Below are positions 18,286 to 27,294 of a DNA stretch of 64,000 nt, one piece after another. The notes beneath the pieces were generated by a model. The model was given only the letters and a program-made list of their open reading frames with translations, was not told the DNA's origin and searched no databases. The translations under genes were made by a program, and so were the position numbers. Each line of letters opens with the position of its first letter. Within the stretch, counting starts at the first letter, position 1. This stretch comes from Trabulsiella odontotermitis (GTDB lineage: Bacteria > Pseudomonadota > Gammaproteobacteria > Enterobacterales > Enterobacteriaceae): positions 3,534,001 through 3,598,000 of the forward strand of contig NZ_CP125781.1 of NCBI RefSeq assembly GCF_030053895.1, written 5' to 3'.

Positions 18286-18549
18286 TCAGTACTTTCGCCC
18301 AAGAGCCACCTGAAGCGCCTCTTTATCCAGCATGGCTTCGGCAAGCAGCTTCTTGAGTCTGGCGTTCTCTTCCTCAAGCGACTTCAGGCGCTTAACTTCA
18401 GGCACCTCCATACCGCCATACTTCTTACGCCAGGTGTAAAACGTGGCATCGGAAATGGCATGCTTGCGGCAGAGTTCACGGGCGGGTACCCCAGCTTCGG
18501 CTTCGCGGAGAATACTGATGATCTGTTCGTCGGAAAAACGCTTCTTCAT
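18286..18549 (-). CDS. IS3-family transposase OrfA (HTH_Tnp_1)
   Basis: An 87-residue DNA-binding subunit with a helix-turn-helix (EQIISILREAEAG, ISDATFYTWRKKYGG) and a C-terminal leucine-zipper-like coil (LKSLEEENARLKKLLAE). It starts at ATG 18549 just inside the element's right end. Partner of the downstream orfB. Confidence 0.9.
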   Translation of the reverse strand: MKKRFSDEQIISILREAEAGVPARELCRKHAISDATFYTWRKKYGGMEVPEVKRLKSLEEENARLKKLLAEAMLDKEALQVALGRKY

Positions 18550-19734
18550 GGGGATGTCCTCATGTGGCTTATGAAGACATTACTAACATCGGGGTGTACT
18601 AATCAACGGGGAGCAGGTCAAATCTCGTAAAACGAAGGTAACCTTCACAAGCGCTTGGGAAGATTACCTTGAAGAATTGAGAACCGGAATCAGCGCAAAA
18701 ACTAAACGCCCATATTCTACTCGATACATTGCCGATCACATTAACTTGTCCAGCCGTGGAGGGGTAAGTAAAAAAAGAGGCCGGGGCCCAACCTCGGCTG
18801 GACCATTGGCTAGCTTACTCGACCTACCGTTATCGGAACTAACACCAGAGAACATTGCCGCATGGCTAAGTACAGAGAGACAAAATCGGCCTACCGTCAC
18901 TGCTCATGCCTACCGGCTGTTGCGTGCATTTATCAAATGGGCTAATTACCAGAAAAAATATCAGGGAATAATCCATGGCGATATTGCACAAGATCATAAC
19001 GTGAGAAAAGTGGTTCCAGTATCAGCGAGTAAAGCGGGAGATTGCTTACAAAAAGAACAGTTAAAAATCTGGTTCAGTGCCGTACGTAGCCTCAATAATC
19101 CCATTGCATCGGCCTATCTCCAAGTACTTTTGCTCACCGGTGCACGGCGTGAAGAAATTGCGTCACTTCGGTGGTCTGACGTAGATTTCAAATGGTCAAG
19201 CATGAGGATTAAAGACAAGATCGAAGGCGAACGTATCATCCCTCTCACTCCTTATGTTTCTGAGCTGTTAAGTGCGCTAGCGCAATTCCCAAATTCTGAC
19301 GTAAATAAGGAGGGTTGGGTTTTCAGAAGTAACAGCAAAAGTGGCAAAATTATTGAACCGCGTTCAGGACACAACAGAGCGTTAGCTCGAGCTGAGTTAC
19401 CACATATCAGCCTTCACGGCTTACGCCGTAGTTTTGGCACTCTTGCTGAATGGGTTGAAGTGCCAACAGGTATTGTTGCTCAAATTATGGGACACAAACC
19501 AAGTGCACTGGCGGAAAAACACTACCGCCGTCGTCCGTTAGATCTGTTGCGCAAATGGCATGAAAAAATTGAGAGGTGGATCTTACAGCAAGCAAATATT
19601 GTAAAAAAATAACCGTTGATATGCGTTGATTTCATTTAATATCAATAGATTACAGAACAACATCCATCGTTGACATAAGTGTATTTTAAGGTTTAAATTC
19701 CATCGTCCACTTTTAAATCAGGAGATAAAGCATT

Positions 19735-20184
19735 ATGTCTAATTCTTTGATGAGTTCTGCGCAAACTAGCTCAAAGGCTCGAATAGTACGGGTCGTGGGT
19801 AAGATCAAAGTTGTTCGTTCTAGTAAGCAGCGACAAACCTGTGCTGAGTCCATATTTCAGGAAAGACAGATGAACATCAGGATTCGAGCTGCTCTTGGAC
19901 ACCTCAATGAAAAAAACTCTTTATACAATAAAAACAATCGACATAAAACTTTGGGCGTTTTTTTTGCACGTATCATCTCGCACAAAAATCTGGCCGAAAA
20001 CTCGCAAGGTAATGCGTCTAAATCAACTAAAAGTACCTCATCCGGCTCAAGCGAAGGTAGTGACCCTGACCCTGAAGCTTATTCAAGCTTGGCTTTTTCG
20101 TTTTCTTTTTGGTCCTTTCTTTCCCTTCTAATTTCATTACTTTTTGTATATGCCTGCATCTCAATCATTGAGGTGGTAGCATGA
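19735..20184 (+). CDS. Unknown small island protein with C-terminal membrane helix
   Basis: A 149-residue protein of no family I recognise. The first 90 residues are basic (RIVRVVGKIKVVRSSKQRQ). A Ser/Gly/Pro low-complexity stretch follows at about 100-118 (SSGSSEGSDPDP), then one hydrophobic, Ser/Phe-rich helix near the C terminus. A strong AGGAGATAAA precedes the ATG. It overlaps the next gene, an AlpA-like regulator, by 4 bases. Position just after the integrase suggests an early-region accessory gene. Confidence 0.55.
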   Translation: MSNSLMSSAQTSSKARIVRVVGKIKVVRSSKQRQTCAESIFQERQMNIRIRAALGHLNEKNSLYNKNNRHKTLGVFFARIISHKNLAENSQGNASKSTKSTSSGSSEGSDPDPEAYSSLAFSFSFWSFLSLLISLLFVYACISIIEVVA

Positions 20185-20402
20185 GCATATATGAGCAATC
20201 CAGAACATCTTTATCTGAACTTGTTTCCACAAGTGAGTTAGCACATCTATTAAACCTTAAAGCCCAAACAATTCGAAAATGGCTTTGCCAAGACAAGCTG
20301 CCTAATGGTTTACCACGCCCAAAGAAAATTAACAGCCGACATTATTGGTTACGCAAAGACATTGATAGGTTCCTATTAACCTTCTCAGTATATTGTAATT
20401 AA
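20181..20402 (+). CDS. AlpA-like small helix-turn-helix regulator
   Basis: A 73-residue protein with a MerR/HTH_17-type motif (SELAHLLNLKAQTIRKWLC, then a wing with RPKKINSRHYWLRKDIDRFL). Proteins of this size near P4-type integrases include AlpA, which activates the integrase and promotes excision. Overlaps the upstream gene by 4 bases. Exact role inferred. Confidence 0.65.
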   Translation: MSIYEQSRTSLSELVSTSELAHLLNLKAQTIRKWLCQDKLPNGLPRPKKINSRHYWLRKDIDRFLLTFSVYCN

Positions 20403-20426
20403 CAGCAGCCTCAAAATCATAACTCC

Positions 20427-20450
20427 CCAGCTATTCTAAAGAATAGCTGG
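20427..20450 (+). terminator. Hairpin after the AlpA-like gene
   Basis: Perfect 10-bp stem CCAGCTATTC/GAATAGCTGG with a TAAA loop, 25 bases after the stop codon. It is followed by CTTAATTAA, which is T-poor, so it may be only a partial terminator. Confidence 0.55.
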
Positions 20451-20537
20451 CTTAATTAACAGAAACAATCCGTCAATAAAAGATACTAAATCACCACCGT
20501 TTATCACATTTTACATTAACGAAAGTCAAGGATACAT

Positions 20538-21302
20538 ATGAAAAAACGCATCACTTTCAGCGCAAACAAAAAATCAACTATTGATGCAATCGACGACTAT
20601 AGCAATGCAAAAGGATACTCTAGGTCAGAGGTGATATCATTTTTGTTAAACGCCACAGCCCCAGCATTGAATAAAATAACATCGCAATATCATATAGCTC
20701 AAACTTTGGAGTCAACATTAGGCTGTATTTTTGAAGAGAAGGCCCCCTCAATCGCACGGGGTGAGCCAAAATTAACTTACGAAGAGTTTTTTTATTCCGT
20801 CTGGAACACTCACATTCGACACCGGAACGAGGTTGTCGATCAAGATTTTTATGCGCACAAAATACCTCATGATAAGATGGGTAAGAGCGAAAAAAAATTA
20901 ATTCATGAAAAGCTCTCATACATTATAAAAAGTTTCAATGTAAAAAAAGCAATTTTTATTTACACAGATCGGCGCGTGAACCGCAAACATCTCATTGCAG
21001 GAGGGTTATCTAATATCATACTGATAAAGGACACAGTCTACGATGGTTGTTTTTTTGATTTGAGCAGCATTGTGATTATGCCAATCTTTGAACTTATTAC
21101 ATTTGGAGTTGAGGCAGTATTGAAAAGAAATAAAACTCCCCCTAAACAATCATGCTATTGCTGGATACCAATTTATTACACAAATGATCTAGCGGTAATG
21201 GTTCCGGTAATTGCCGAAGGCGATACACCTCAAAAGGCGATGAAAGGAGGAGATGCCATCATTATTAATCCCTTTAACGGTGAAGTAAACCATACATTCT
21301 GA
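20538..21302 (+). CDS. Unknown island protein with ribbon-helix-helix-like N terminus
   Basis: A 254-residue protein. Residues 1-42 (MKKRITFSANKKST, KGYSRSEVISFLLNA) resemble a ribbon-helix-helix DNA-binding domain. The remainder is not recognised; it includes a hydrophobic stretch at about 175-195 (DLSSIVIMPIFELITFGVEAV) and a possible WIPIYYTNDLAV strand. An AAGGATA ribosome site precedes the ATG. Between an AlpA-like regulator and Gp2-like genes, it may act in island replication or control. Confidence 0.5.
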   Translation: MKKRITFSANKKSTIDAIDDYSNAKGYSRSEVISFLLNATAPALNKITSQYHIAQTLESTLGCIFEEKAPSIARGEPKLTYEEFFYSVWNTHIRHRNEVVDQDFYAHKIPHDKMGKSEKKLIHEKLSYIIKSFNVKKAIFIYTDRRVNRKHLIAGGLSNIILIKDTVYDGCFFDLSSIVIMPIFELITFGVEAVLKRNKTPPKQSCYCWIPIYYTNDLAVMVPVIAEGDTPQKAMKGGDAIIINPFNGEVNHTF

Positions 21303-21385
21303 TACCAATGTTAAGCATAACCACTTAGTTTACATACATCTCGACAGTATGGAGTTATTGCCTAATAGCTAGATGAGAGCAAAAG

Positions 21386-21562
21386 ATGCCTACTAACAAA
21401 ACAAAACCAAAGAAAATGCAGGGAAGACCTGAAGGAAGTAAATATTCTTATCTAATTCAGAATGAGAAGGCTAAGCATTACTCTCAATCCAAGGTGGCAA
21501 AGATCTTAGGAATAAGCATTTCCACGGTAAAAAGATACTGGGATAATGGTATCTTTGGATGA
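21386..21562 (+). CDS. Small helix-turn-helix protein
   Basis: A 58-codon frame. Its second half reads as a resolvase/HTH_28-like helix-turn-helix: SQSKVAKILGISISTVKRYWDNG. The basic N terminus (TNKTKPKKMQGRPEGS) recalls AT-hook type R-P segments. Small HTH proteins of this kind often precede replication genes in P4-like elements. Not previously named as far as I can tell. Confidence 0.5.
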   Translation: MPTNKTKPKKMQGRPEGSKYSYLIQNEKAKHYSQSKVAKILGISISTVKRYWDNGIFG

Positions 21563-21764
21563 TCATAATTGCAGAGTTACTTTTTAAGTATTTTACTGCA
21601 CGGGTAATGGGTTGATAACAAGTTTTATTGTTGGAAAGGTATTATAAAGCAATCATTACTACCAACAGTTAATTAACATAACTAATTACAGACATTCAAC
21701 TATGTCTTATCATATTACTATATACGGCTATCGAAAGCCGTAGGACTAGCTACAGGATCGAAAC

Positions 21765-22385
21765 ATGGAATTATATCATGGTTCACATGGTGAGCATGTG
21801 CTCGCCTATAAAAAAAATATTGAACGAGTCGTCAATGATGCACTCAGTGAATTCCCCAGAACAATGGCATTACGTGTTGATGTACATTACCCCCCCATTC
21901 TAGACAGAGGTGATACTGTTTGCTGTTTTCCTAATCTAGAGCCTGGTGCCATATCCCGTTTCCGTAATGCATTAAATGCCATGTTGGAGGCCAATGAGAG
22001 AGCCAGAGCCGCCAACGGTAAAAGAATATATCCAAACCGAGTTCGTCATGTTTGGGTAAGGGAGTTTTCCGAAGAGGGAAAATGTCATTTTCATATTGGT
22101 CTTTTTTTTAACAAAGATTCTTATTACCATTTAGGTGATTATGAGGCTGAAAGCAATTTAAGGATGATGATTGTAAGAGCATGGTATAGCGCACTGGGAT
22201 TGGAACTGGATGATTATCCGGGATTGGTTCACTACCCTGAAAATTGTCGTTATATATTAGACGTCAATGATTTTAACTTTGAAGGAGAATACAATAAATT
22301 ACTGAATCGTCTTGACTACCTGGCTAAACTTGATACAAAAGTATACGGAGATGGCGACCGTAGCTTCGGCTGCAGTCGCGGGTAA
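21765..22385 (+). CDS. Inovirus Gp2-like protein (YagK/YfjJ family)
   Basis: A 206-residue homologue of the YagK/YfjJ proteins of CP4-6 and CP4-57, a family named after inovirus Gp2. The signature is visible: VRHVWVREFSEEGKCHFHIGLFF with an H-hydrophobic-H (HUH-like) pair, and a terminal RLDYLAKLDTK. The family is thought to relate to rolling-circle replication initiators, but its role in CP4 islands is unproven. Its presence agrees with a CP4-6-type backbone. Confidence 0.8.
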   Translation: MELYHGSHGEHVLAYKKNIERVVNDALSEFPRTMALRVDVHYPPILDRGDTVCCFPNLEPGAISRFRNALNAMLEANERARAANGKRIYPNRVRHVWVREFSEEGKCHFHIGLFFNKDSYYHLGDYEAESNLRMMIVRAWYSALGLELDDYPGLVHYPENCRYILDVNDFNFEGEYNKLLNRLDYLAKLDTKVYGDGDRSFGCSRG

Positions 22386-22458
22386 TTTATTTTTTTACAG
22401 AAATGGCCTTTCTTATGGATGGAAAGGCCAAACCCATCAGTTAAAGATGGTTGTTTTA

Positions 22459-22953
22459 CTATAATCCAACGACCTCATCCCCGATATTAGTCAAAATCAT
22501 TAATTCTTTAATCTCTCGTTGTGCCAACTGTAATTCAAACTGCTCTTGAATTAACATCCACTTCGACCAACTTCCACCGACTACATGCGATAACCGGAGT
22601 GCCATAGCTTTCGTCAGTGAAACTGAACCGTTCAACAATTCAACTATCTCTTGCTCGCGACATCCCATGTAAACCGAAAATTTATTCAGTCCTATATTTG
22701 ATACCGCTAGTATTTCGGCCAGTTTAATGCCGGGATGATCAGGAAGTAAGGTCATGCCGTATTCATCCTGATAAATTCCATAAATAGAACAGCCAGTTTC
22801 TCTCAGTTCTCGTAAATTCTTCCCTGCAAACTTCAGCTCGTGTGAAAGCCCGAGAAACTCACCAGTAAATTCATATTCTGCTTCAGGCCTATGGTGGCAT
22901 TTGATCAATGCAAATGCCGCCCCTACTTTTTCAACTGTTACAGTAACCGACAT
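22459..22953 (-). CDS. HigA-like antitoxin/XRE protein downstream of hsdR
   Basis: A 164-residue protein. Residues about 72-150 follow the HigA pattern (HPGIKLAEIL, EQEIVELLNGS, TKAMALRLSHVVGGSWSKWMLIQEQFELQLAQ), an XRE helix-turn-helix. The 70-residue N-terminal extension, with a short repeat of beta strands, is not recognised. No HigB toxin is next to it. It starts 34 bases after the hsdR stop on the same strand, so it is probably the last gene of the restriction operon and may regulate it. Confidence 0.65.
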   Translation of the reverse strand: MSVTVTVEKVGAAFALIKCHHRPEAEYEFTGEFLGLSHELKFAGKNLRELRETGCSIYGIYQDEYGMTLLPDHPGIKLAEILAVSNIGLNKFSVYMGCREQEIVELLNGSVSLTKAMALRLSHVVGGSWSKWMLIQEQFELQLAQREIKELMILTNIGDEVVGL

Positions 22954-22987
22954 TGAACCACCTCCGTCAAGATAATCGATGAACGTT

Positions 22988-25900
22988 TTAGACTGTCCAG
23001 CTGTTCGACACCACTTCTGCCTGCTTCAAAATCAGTTCCACGGCGCCCGGCGTTTTGTCCGGCGGATACTTATACTTACGCAGCGTCTGACGCACCAGAA
23101 TACGCAATCGGGCACGCACGCTTTCACGCACCTGCCAGTCCACGGTGGTGGACTGCCGCAATTTCAATGTCACTTCGATGGCCAGCTTTCTCAGCGTATC
23201 ATCGCCCAGTTCACGCACTGCACTTTCATTTTCAGCCAGCGCATCATAGAAGGCGATTTCATCCGGGGTCAGCCCTAACGCATCATCACGCGCCATCGCC
23301 TCCTGGAACGCTTTCGCCATCTGGATCAGCTCTTCAATCACCTGCGCGGTCTCAATGGCGCGGTTATTGTATTTGAGCAGCACCGCTTTCAGTCGGTCGG
23401 AGTATTTCTTCTGCTGCACCACGTTATTGCCCGAACGGGCATGAATGCCGTCATTGAGCAGTTTTTCCAGCAGTTCCACTGCCAGATTACGCTGCGGCAT
23501 TTCCCGCACTTCTTCCAAAAACTCATCGGACAGCAAACCTATGTTCGGTTTATCCAGCCCGGCGAGTGCGAAGACATCCTCAACCCCGGTCGCGACAACC
23601 GCGTTATCGAGGATCTTGCTCAGAAGAGAGTTTTTTTCTGACTGGCTAAACTTTGCCTTCGGATCGAGCTTGATAAGCCCCACCCTGACCGCCGAAAGAA
23701 ACGCGAACTCCTCCTGTAAGGGTTTCGCCTCATCCAGCGTATTACACAGTGACCAGGCTTTACTCATCGCCAGCGAAACATCGAGGTAGCGTTTTTTACC
23801 GTCATCCAGCCCCAGAATATAGTTCACCGCATCGCGTAAGAACGCTAACGGGTCGCGAGAAAAACCTGCGTAACTGAAGCCGGGTTTTCCTGCCGAGGGC
23901 GCAAACATCCCATGAATAATGTCGATTTTTTCCAGCAGAATGGCAAAGGCTTCCCGGGCATCGACCGTGGACTGCCCTTTGCCTTTTGAGTCGGTATAGG
24001 TTTTCAGCGCCTGCTTCAGCTCGTTGGCAATGCCGATGTAATCGACCACCAGCCCGCCGGGCTTATCGCGGAACACGCGGTTAACACGCGCAATGGCCTG
24101 CATCAGGTTGTGGCCACGCATCGGCTTGTCGATATACATGGTGTGGCAGCACGGCGCGTCAAACCCGGTCAGCCACATATCACGGACTATAACCAATTTG
24201 AGCGGATCGTTTAAATCTTTAAACCGAGTTTCAAGGCGCTTTTTAGTCTGCTTGTTGTAGATGTGTGGCTGGAGATGGTCTTTATCCGATGCCGAGCCGG
24301 TCATAATGACTTTAATAGCCCCTTGTTCGACATCCGTGCTGTGCCAGTCTGGGCGGATCTCGGTGATGGCATTGTAGAGCTTCACACAGATATCACGGCT
24401 CATGGCGACTATCATCGCCTTGCCATTCATCGCCGCATTGCGTGTTTCAAAGTGCTGAACCAGATCGGCCGCGACCTGTTTGATGCGTGGCTCAGAACCT
24501 ACCAGCTTTTCCAGACGGCTCCAGTCACCTTTGGTTTTCTCCTGCTGGCCGGTCTCTTCATCTTCCACCAGCTCATCCACCTGATCGGAGAGCGTTTCCA
24601 GCTCCTCATGGTTCAGGTCGAGCTTTGCCAAGCGGGATTCGTAGTAAATCGGCACCGTCGCGCCGTCATCCACCGCATCCTGAATATCGTAGATCGAGAC
24701 ATAATCACCGAACACGGCACGGGTATCTTTATCTTCAGACGCAATCGGTGTACCGGTAAAGCCCATAAACGACGCATTCGGTAGCGCATCGCGCATATGC
24801 TTGGCGTAGCCGTATTTATAGGCCCCGGTTTGCCGGTCCAGCGTGGCGCTCAGGCCATATTGGCTGCGGTGCGCTTCATCGGAAATCACCACGATGTTGC
24901 TGCGGACGTTAAGTGCCGGATGGCTCTGTTCACTGTCCAGCGGCGCAAACTTCTGCACGGTGGTAAAGATAATGCCGCCGGATTCACGGGCGTTGAGCAG
25001 CTCGCGCAGTTCGTCGCGGTCGTTGGCCTGTAACGGCGTTTGCTTGAGTAAATCATGCGCCTGGCAAAACGTGGCGTAGAGCTGCCCGTCAAGATCGTTA
25101 CGGTCGGTCACCACGACGATGGTCGGATTATTCATCTCTGTTTGTTGCAGCAGCTTTCCGGCGTAACAGCACATGGAGATACTTTTGCCGGAGCCCTGGG
25201 TATGCCACACCACGCCCGCTTTTTTACTGCCGGGGGTAATGTTGCTGCGCAGCGGAAGATGTTTACCGGTAGAGGCCACAATCGTTGCCGCAACCGCTTC
25301 ACGCACCGCGTGGAACTGATGGTAAGCGGCAATCTTTTTGATAAGCCGTTTGCCATCGTTTTCAAACAGCACAAAGAAACGAATGTAATCGAGCAGCAGT
25401 TCGCTATTAAAGAAGCCCTGCACTACCGTTTTAAGCTGCCAGTGAAACTGCGGTTTATCATCTTCGTTCGCCACCGTTTTCCACGGCAGAAAACGCTCTT
25501 CATCAGCGGTCAGAGAGCCGATACGCGCATTTTGCCCGTCGCTCACTACCAGCGCTTCGTTACAGATAAACAGGTCGCTGAGTTCGTTTTTATAGGTCTG
25601 CAGCTGGTTAAACGCAGCCCAGATATCGGCATTGGCATCAATCGGGCTTTTCAGCTCAATCACCGCCACCGGCAGGCCGTTGATATAGCAGATAATATCC
25701 GGACGACGAACCTGTTTTATCCCCTGAATAGCCACCTGATTTACGACCATAAAGCGGTTATTGCCGGGATGGTTGAAATCCATCAGCAGGGCTTTATCGT
25801 GAACCGTTTTGTCTTCACGCTTGTACTCAACGGGTACGCCGTCGAGCAACAGGTGATGGAATGCTTTGTTGCTGACGACCAGATCCGGGCTTTCGGGGCG

Positions 25901-26119
25901 GGTAATACGGAGTATCACCTCTTCCAGCACGGAAACAGGGAGATGGGGGTTGATGGTTTGCAGCTGCTCCAGCATCACCGGGCGCAGAAACACATCATGA
26001 AATGAAGCACGCAGCGGGTTGTCGCCATCCGGCGCGATATCTGGCCCGTGCAGCACTTCCCAGTCCTGTTCAGCAAACCATTTCAGGCATTGCTGCTCTA
26101 AATCGTCTTCGCTCAGCAT
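22988..26119 (-). CDS. hsdR: Type I restriction enzyme endonuclease/translocase subunit HsdR
   Basis: A 1043-residue motor-nuclease. The N-terminal PD-(D/E)XK nuclease shows PDIICY and VAVIELKSP. The SF2 helicase region follows with Walker A (WHTQGSGKS), DEAH (VISDEAHRSQYG), GFTGTPI and the late motif QAIARVNRVFRDKPGG; the C-terminal helical domain binds HsdM. It translocates DNA and cuts unmodified DNA with HsdM and HsdS. Its ATG overlaps the stop of the DUF4268 gene (TAATG), so translation is coupled. Confidence 0.96.
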   Translation of the reverse strand: MLSEDDLEQQCLKWFAEQDWEVLHGPDIAPDGDNPLRASFHDVFLRPVMLEQLQTINPHLPVSVLEEVILRITRPESPDLVVSNKAFHHLLLDGVPVEYKREDKTVHDKALLMDFNHPGNNRFMVVNQVAIQGIKQVRRPDIICYINGLPVAVIELKSPIDANADIWAAFNQLQTYKNELSDLFICNEALVVSDGQNARIGSLTADEERFLPWKTVANEDDKPQFHWQLKTVVQGFFNSELLLDYIRFFVLFENDGKRLIKKIAAYHQFHAVREAVAATIVASTGKHLPLRSNITPGSKKAGVVWHTQGSGKSISMCCYAGKLLQQTEMNNPTIVVVTDRNDLDGQLYATFCQAHDLLKQTPLQANDRDELRELLNARESGGIIFTTVQKFAPLDSEQSHPALNVRSNIVVISDEAHRSQYGLSATLDRQTGAYKYGYAKHMRDALPNASFMGFTGTPIASEDKDTRAVFGDYVSIYDIQDAVDDGATVPIYYESRLAKLDLNHEELETLSDQVDELVEDEETGQQEKTKGDWSRLEKLVGSEPRIKQVAADLVQHFETRNAAMNGKAMIVAMSRDICVKLYNAITEIRPDWHSTDVEQGAIKVIMTGSASDKDHLQPHIYNKQTKKRLETRFKDLNDPLKLVIVRDMWLTGFDAPCCHTMYIDKPMRGHNLMQAIARVNRVFRDKPGGLVVDYIGIANELKQALKTYTDSKGKGQSTVDAREAFAILLEKIDIIHGMFAPSAGKPGFSYAGFSRDPLAFLRDAVNYILGLDDGKKRYLDVSLAMSKAWSLCNTLDEAKPLQEEFAFLSAVRVGLIKLDPKAKFSQSEKNSLLSKILDNAVVATGVEDVFALAGLDKPNIGLLSDEFLEEVREMPQRNLAVELLEKLLNDGIHARSGNNVVQQKKYSDRLKAVLLKYNNRAIETAQVIEELIQMAKAFQEAMARDDALGLTPDEIAFYDALAENESAVRELGDDTLRKLAIEVTLKLRQSTTVDWQVRESVRARLRILVRQTLRKYKYPPDKTPGAVELILKQAEVVSNSWTV

Positions 26120-27294
26120 TACTCTTCCTCTCCCTCGGTGATCATACCGGTCTGTTTCAGCTCAATCGCCAGTTCCAGCAGGCTCGGGCGGATCGCTTTT
26201 TCCAGACGGTTCATGCTATCCATCATCCAGTCGATAATGACAGGCCAGATCTCTTTATTGCCGCCGTCAAACGTCTTTGAACAGACGATCTGGCAGCTTT
26301 TTCGCTCTGGCAGCAACCGCCAGTCGAGCGGCTCGCCAAACAGCGATTCAATGTGCGTTTTACGTTCCTGAAGGCGTTCAAATAACCAGGTGTTTTCCAG
26401 CGCATCTCCGCGCGAAATATTGAGCTGCACGCGAGCGTCTTTCTGGGAAAAGATAAGCTCAAACGGCACGCCGCTAACGCCCGACCCGGCAGCCAGCCAG
26501 TGATCGGTTGAGGGAGCGCGGTTGTTAAACAGTGAACAGGGGCTGGTGCGGAATTTTTCCAGCGCCATCGTCCAGAACTCGCGGCGCAGATAGTGACGCT
26601 GCTGCAGTTCGCTACTGCTGGAGGTGGACTGCTCTTCCGCCTCTTTTTGCGCCATGCCAATCATGTACGACTCCGCTTCCGGGGTTGGGATAACCTGGCG
26701 GATATCGACAAACACGTCTTCACCAAAACGGTAGGGGGTCACTTTGAAGCACTGGGCGCGGATACCAAATTGCATCAACCACAGCGCGGTATTGGTGACC
26801 TCTTTGCGGAAATTGGCCGCAACCATGATGACGCGCTGGGTGCCTTTGCGGTTGAGCACCCCTTCTTTCAGGCTTTCCCAGCCCATAAATTCGGCGATGA
26901 CCTCTGCCGCCTGGCGGTTCTCGTTGGGCTCATACTGATCCAGATAAAGCTGGAAGATCTCCACCACGCTCTCCTGACGCAGGTTGGCGCAGTAGCCGGC
27001 ATATTTCAGCGCCTGCCAGACGACGTCGCGCCCGGAATCATCAAGCTTATTTTCGATGATGACCAGGTTGCCTTTTTTATCGAGCGCCAGCAGATCGAGA
27101 CGTTCTTTGGTGTCGTCAAAACCGGCGAACTCTTTCTGGATAATCAGCAACTCATCGTCGTTGTCGCGGGTTAACGCCTGGGGATTCTTTGCCAGCCACT
27201 CCTGCAGGTGATCGCGCTCGCGAAAGCCGAGGCTGCTGAACGACACCTCTTGCAGAGAATGCAGACTATTGGTCGGCGTATCGACTTTATACAT
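26119..27294 (-). CDS. DUF4268 protein with PD-(D/E)XK nuclease-like N-terminal domain
   Basis: A 391-residue protein between hsdS and hsdR. Residues 25-110 resemble NucS/DUF91-type PD-(D/E)XK folds: D67 in ERLDLLA, then E81-N-K83 in VIIENKLD, followed by VVWQALKYAG. This is a plausible metal site. Residues about 210-370 form the DUF4268 domain (FWTMALEKF, FSQKDARVQLNISRG). Start chosen at ATG 27294, which overlaps the hsdS stop; a GTG at 27306 is possible. Its place inside the operon suggests an accessory nuclease or control protein of the type I system. Confidence 0.85.
   Translation of the reverse strand: MYKVDTPTNSLHSLQEVSFSSLGFRERDHLQEWLAKNPQALTRDNDDELLIIQKEFAGFDDTKERLDLLALDKKGNLVIIENKLDDSGRDVVWQALKYAGYCANLRQESVVEIFQLYLDQYEPNENRQAAEVIAEFMGWESLKEGVLNRKGTQRVIMVAANFRKEVTNTALWLMQFGIRAQCFKVTPYRFGEDVFVDIRQVIPTPEAESYMIGMAQKEAEEQSTSSSSELQQRHYLRREFWTMALEKFRTSPCSLFNNRAPSTDHWLAAGSGVSGVPFELIFSQKDARVQLNISRGDALENTWLFERLQERKTHIESLFGEPLDWRLLPERKSCQIVCSKTFDGGNKEIWPVIIDWMMDSMNRLEKAIRPSLLELAIELKQTGMITEGEEE

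Larger units (their letters stand above)
17400..18620 (-). mobile_element. IS3-family (IS407-group-like) insertion sequence, intact
   Basis: A 1221-bp element beginning TGACCTGCCCCC and ending in the imperfect complement GGGGAGCAGGTCA. The flanking 4-bp AATC at 17396-17399 and 18621-18624 is a target duplication, normal for the IS407/IS51 group. It carries two leftward frames, orfA and orfB. Both ends and both frames look complete, so it may still move. Confidence 0.92.
17080..19612 (+). pseudogene. P4/CP4-type integrase, split by an insertion sequence
   Basis: Two parts of one tyrosine recombinase, 17080-17399 and 18625-19612, are separated by an IS with a 4-bp target duplication. Removing the IS and one duplicate restores a continuous 435-codon frame (AES joined to RKTKVTF). 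The N-terminal part has the P4-integrase arm-binding domain (RQKLTFERIRKFALSEG, VTSLACRAT). The C-terminal part has the catalytic set: LTGARREE, HGLRRSFG, IMGHKP and the nucleophile region EKHYRR. It lies beside the partial att copy and far from intact thrW, as intF does in CP4-6. The present protein is not functional unless the IS excises. Confidence 0.92.

Noticed and set aside
25055..26005. 316-codon rightward frame opposite hsdR
   Set aside because: Lies wholly antisense to a strongly supported gene, with composition expected from the reverse reading frame.
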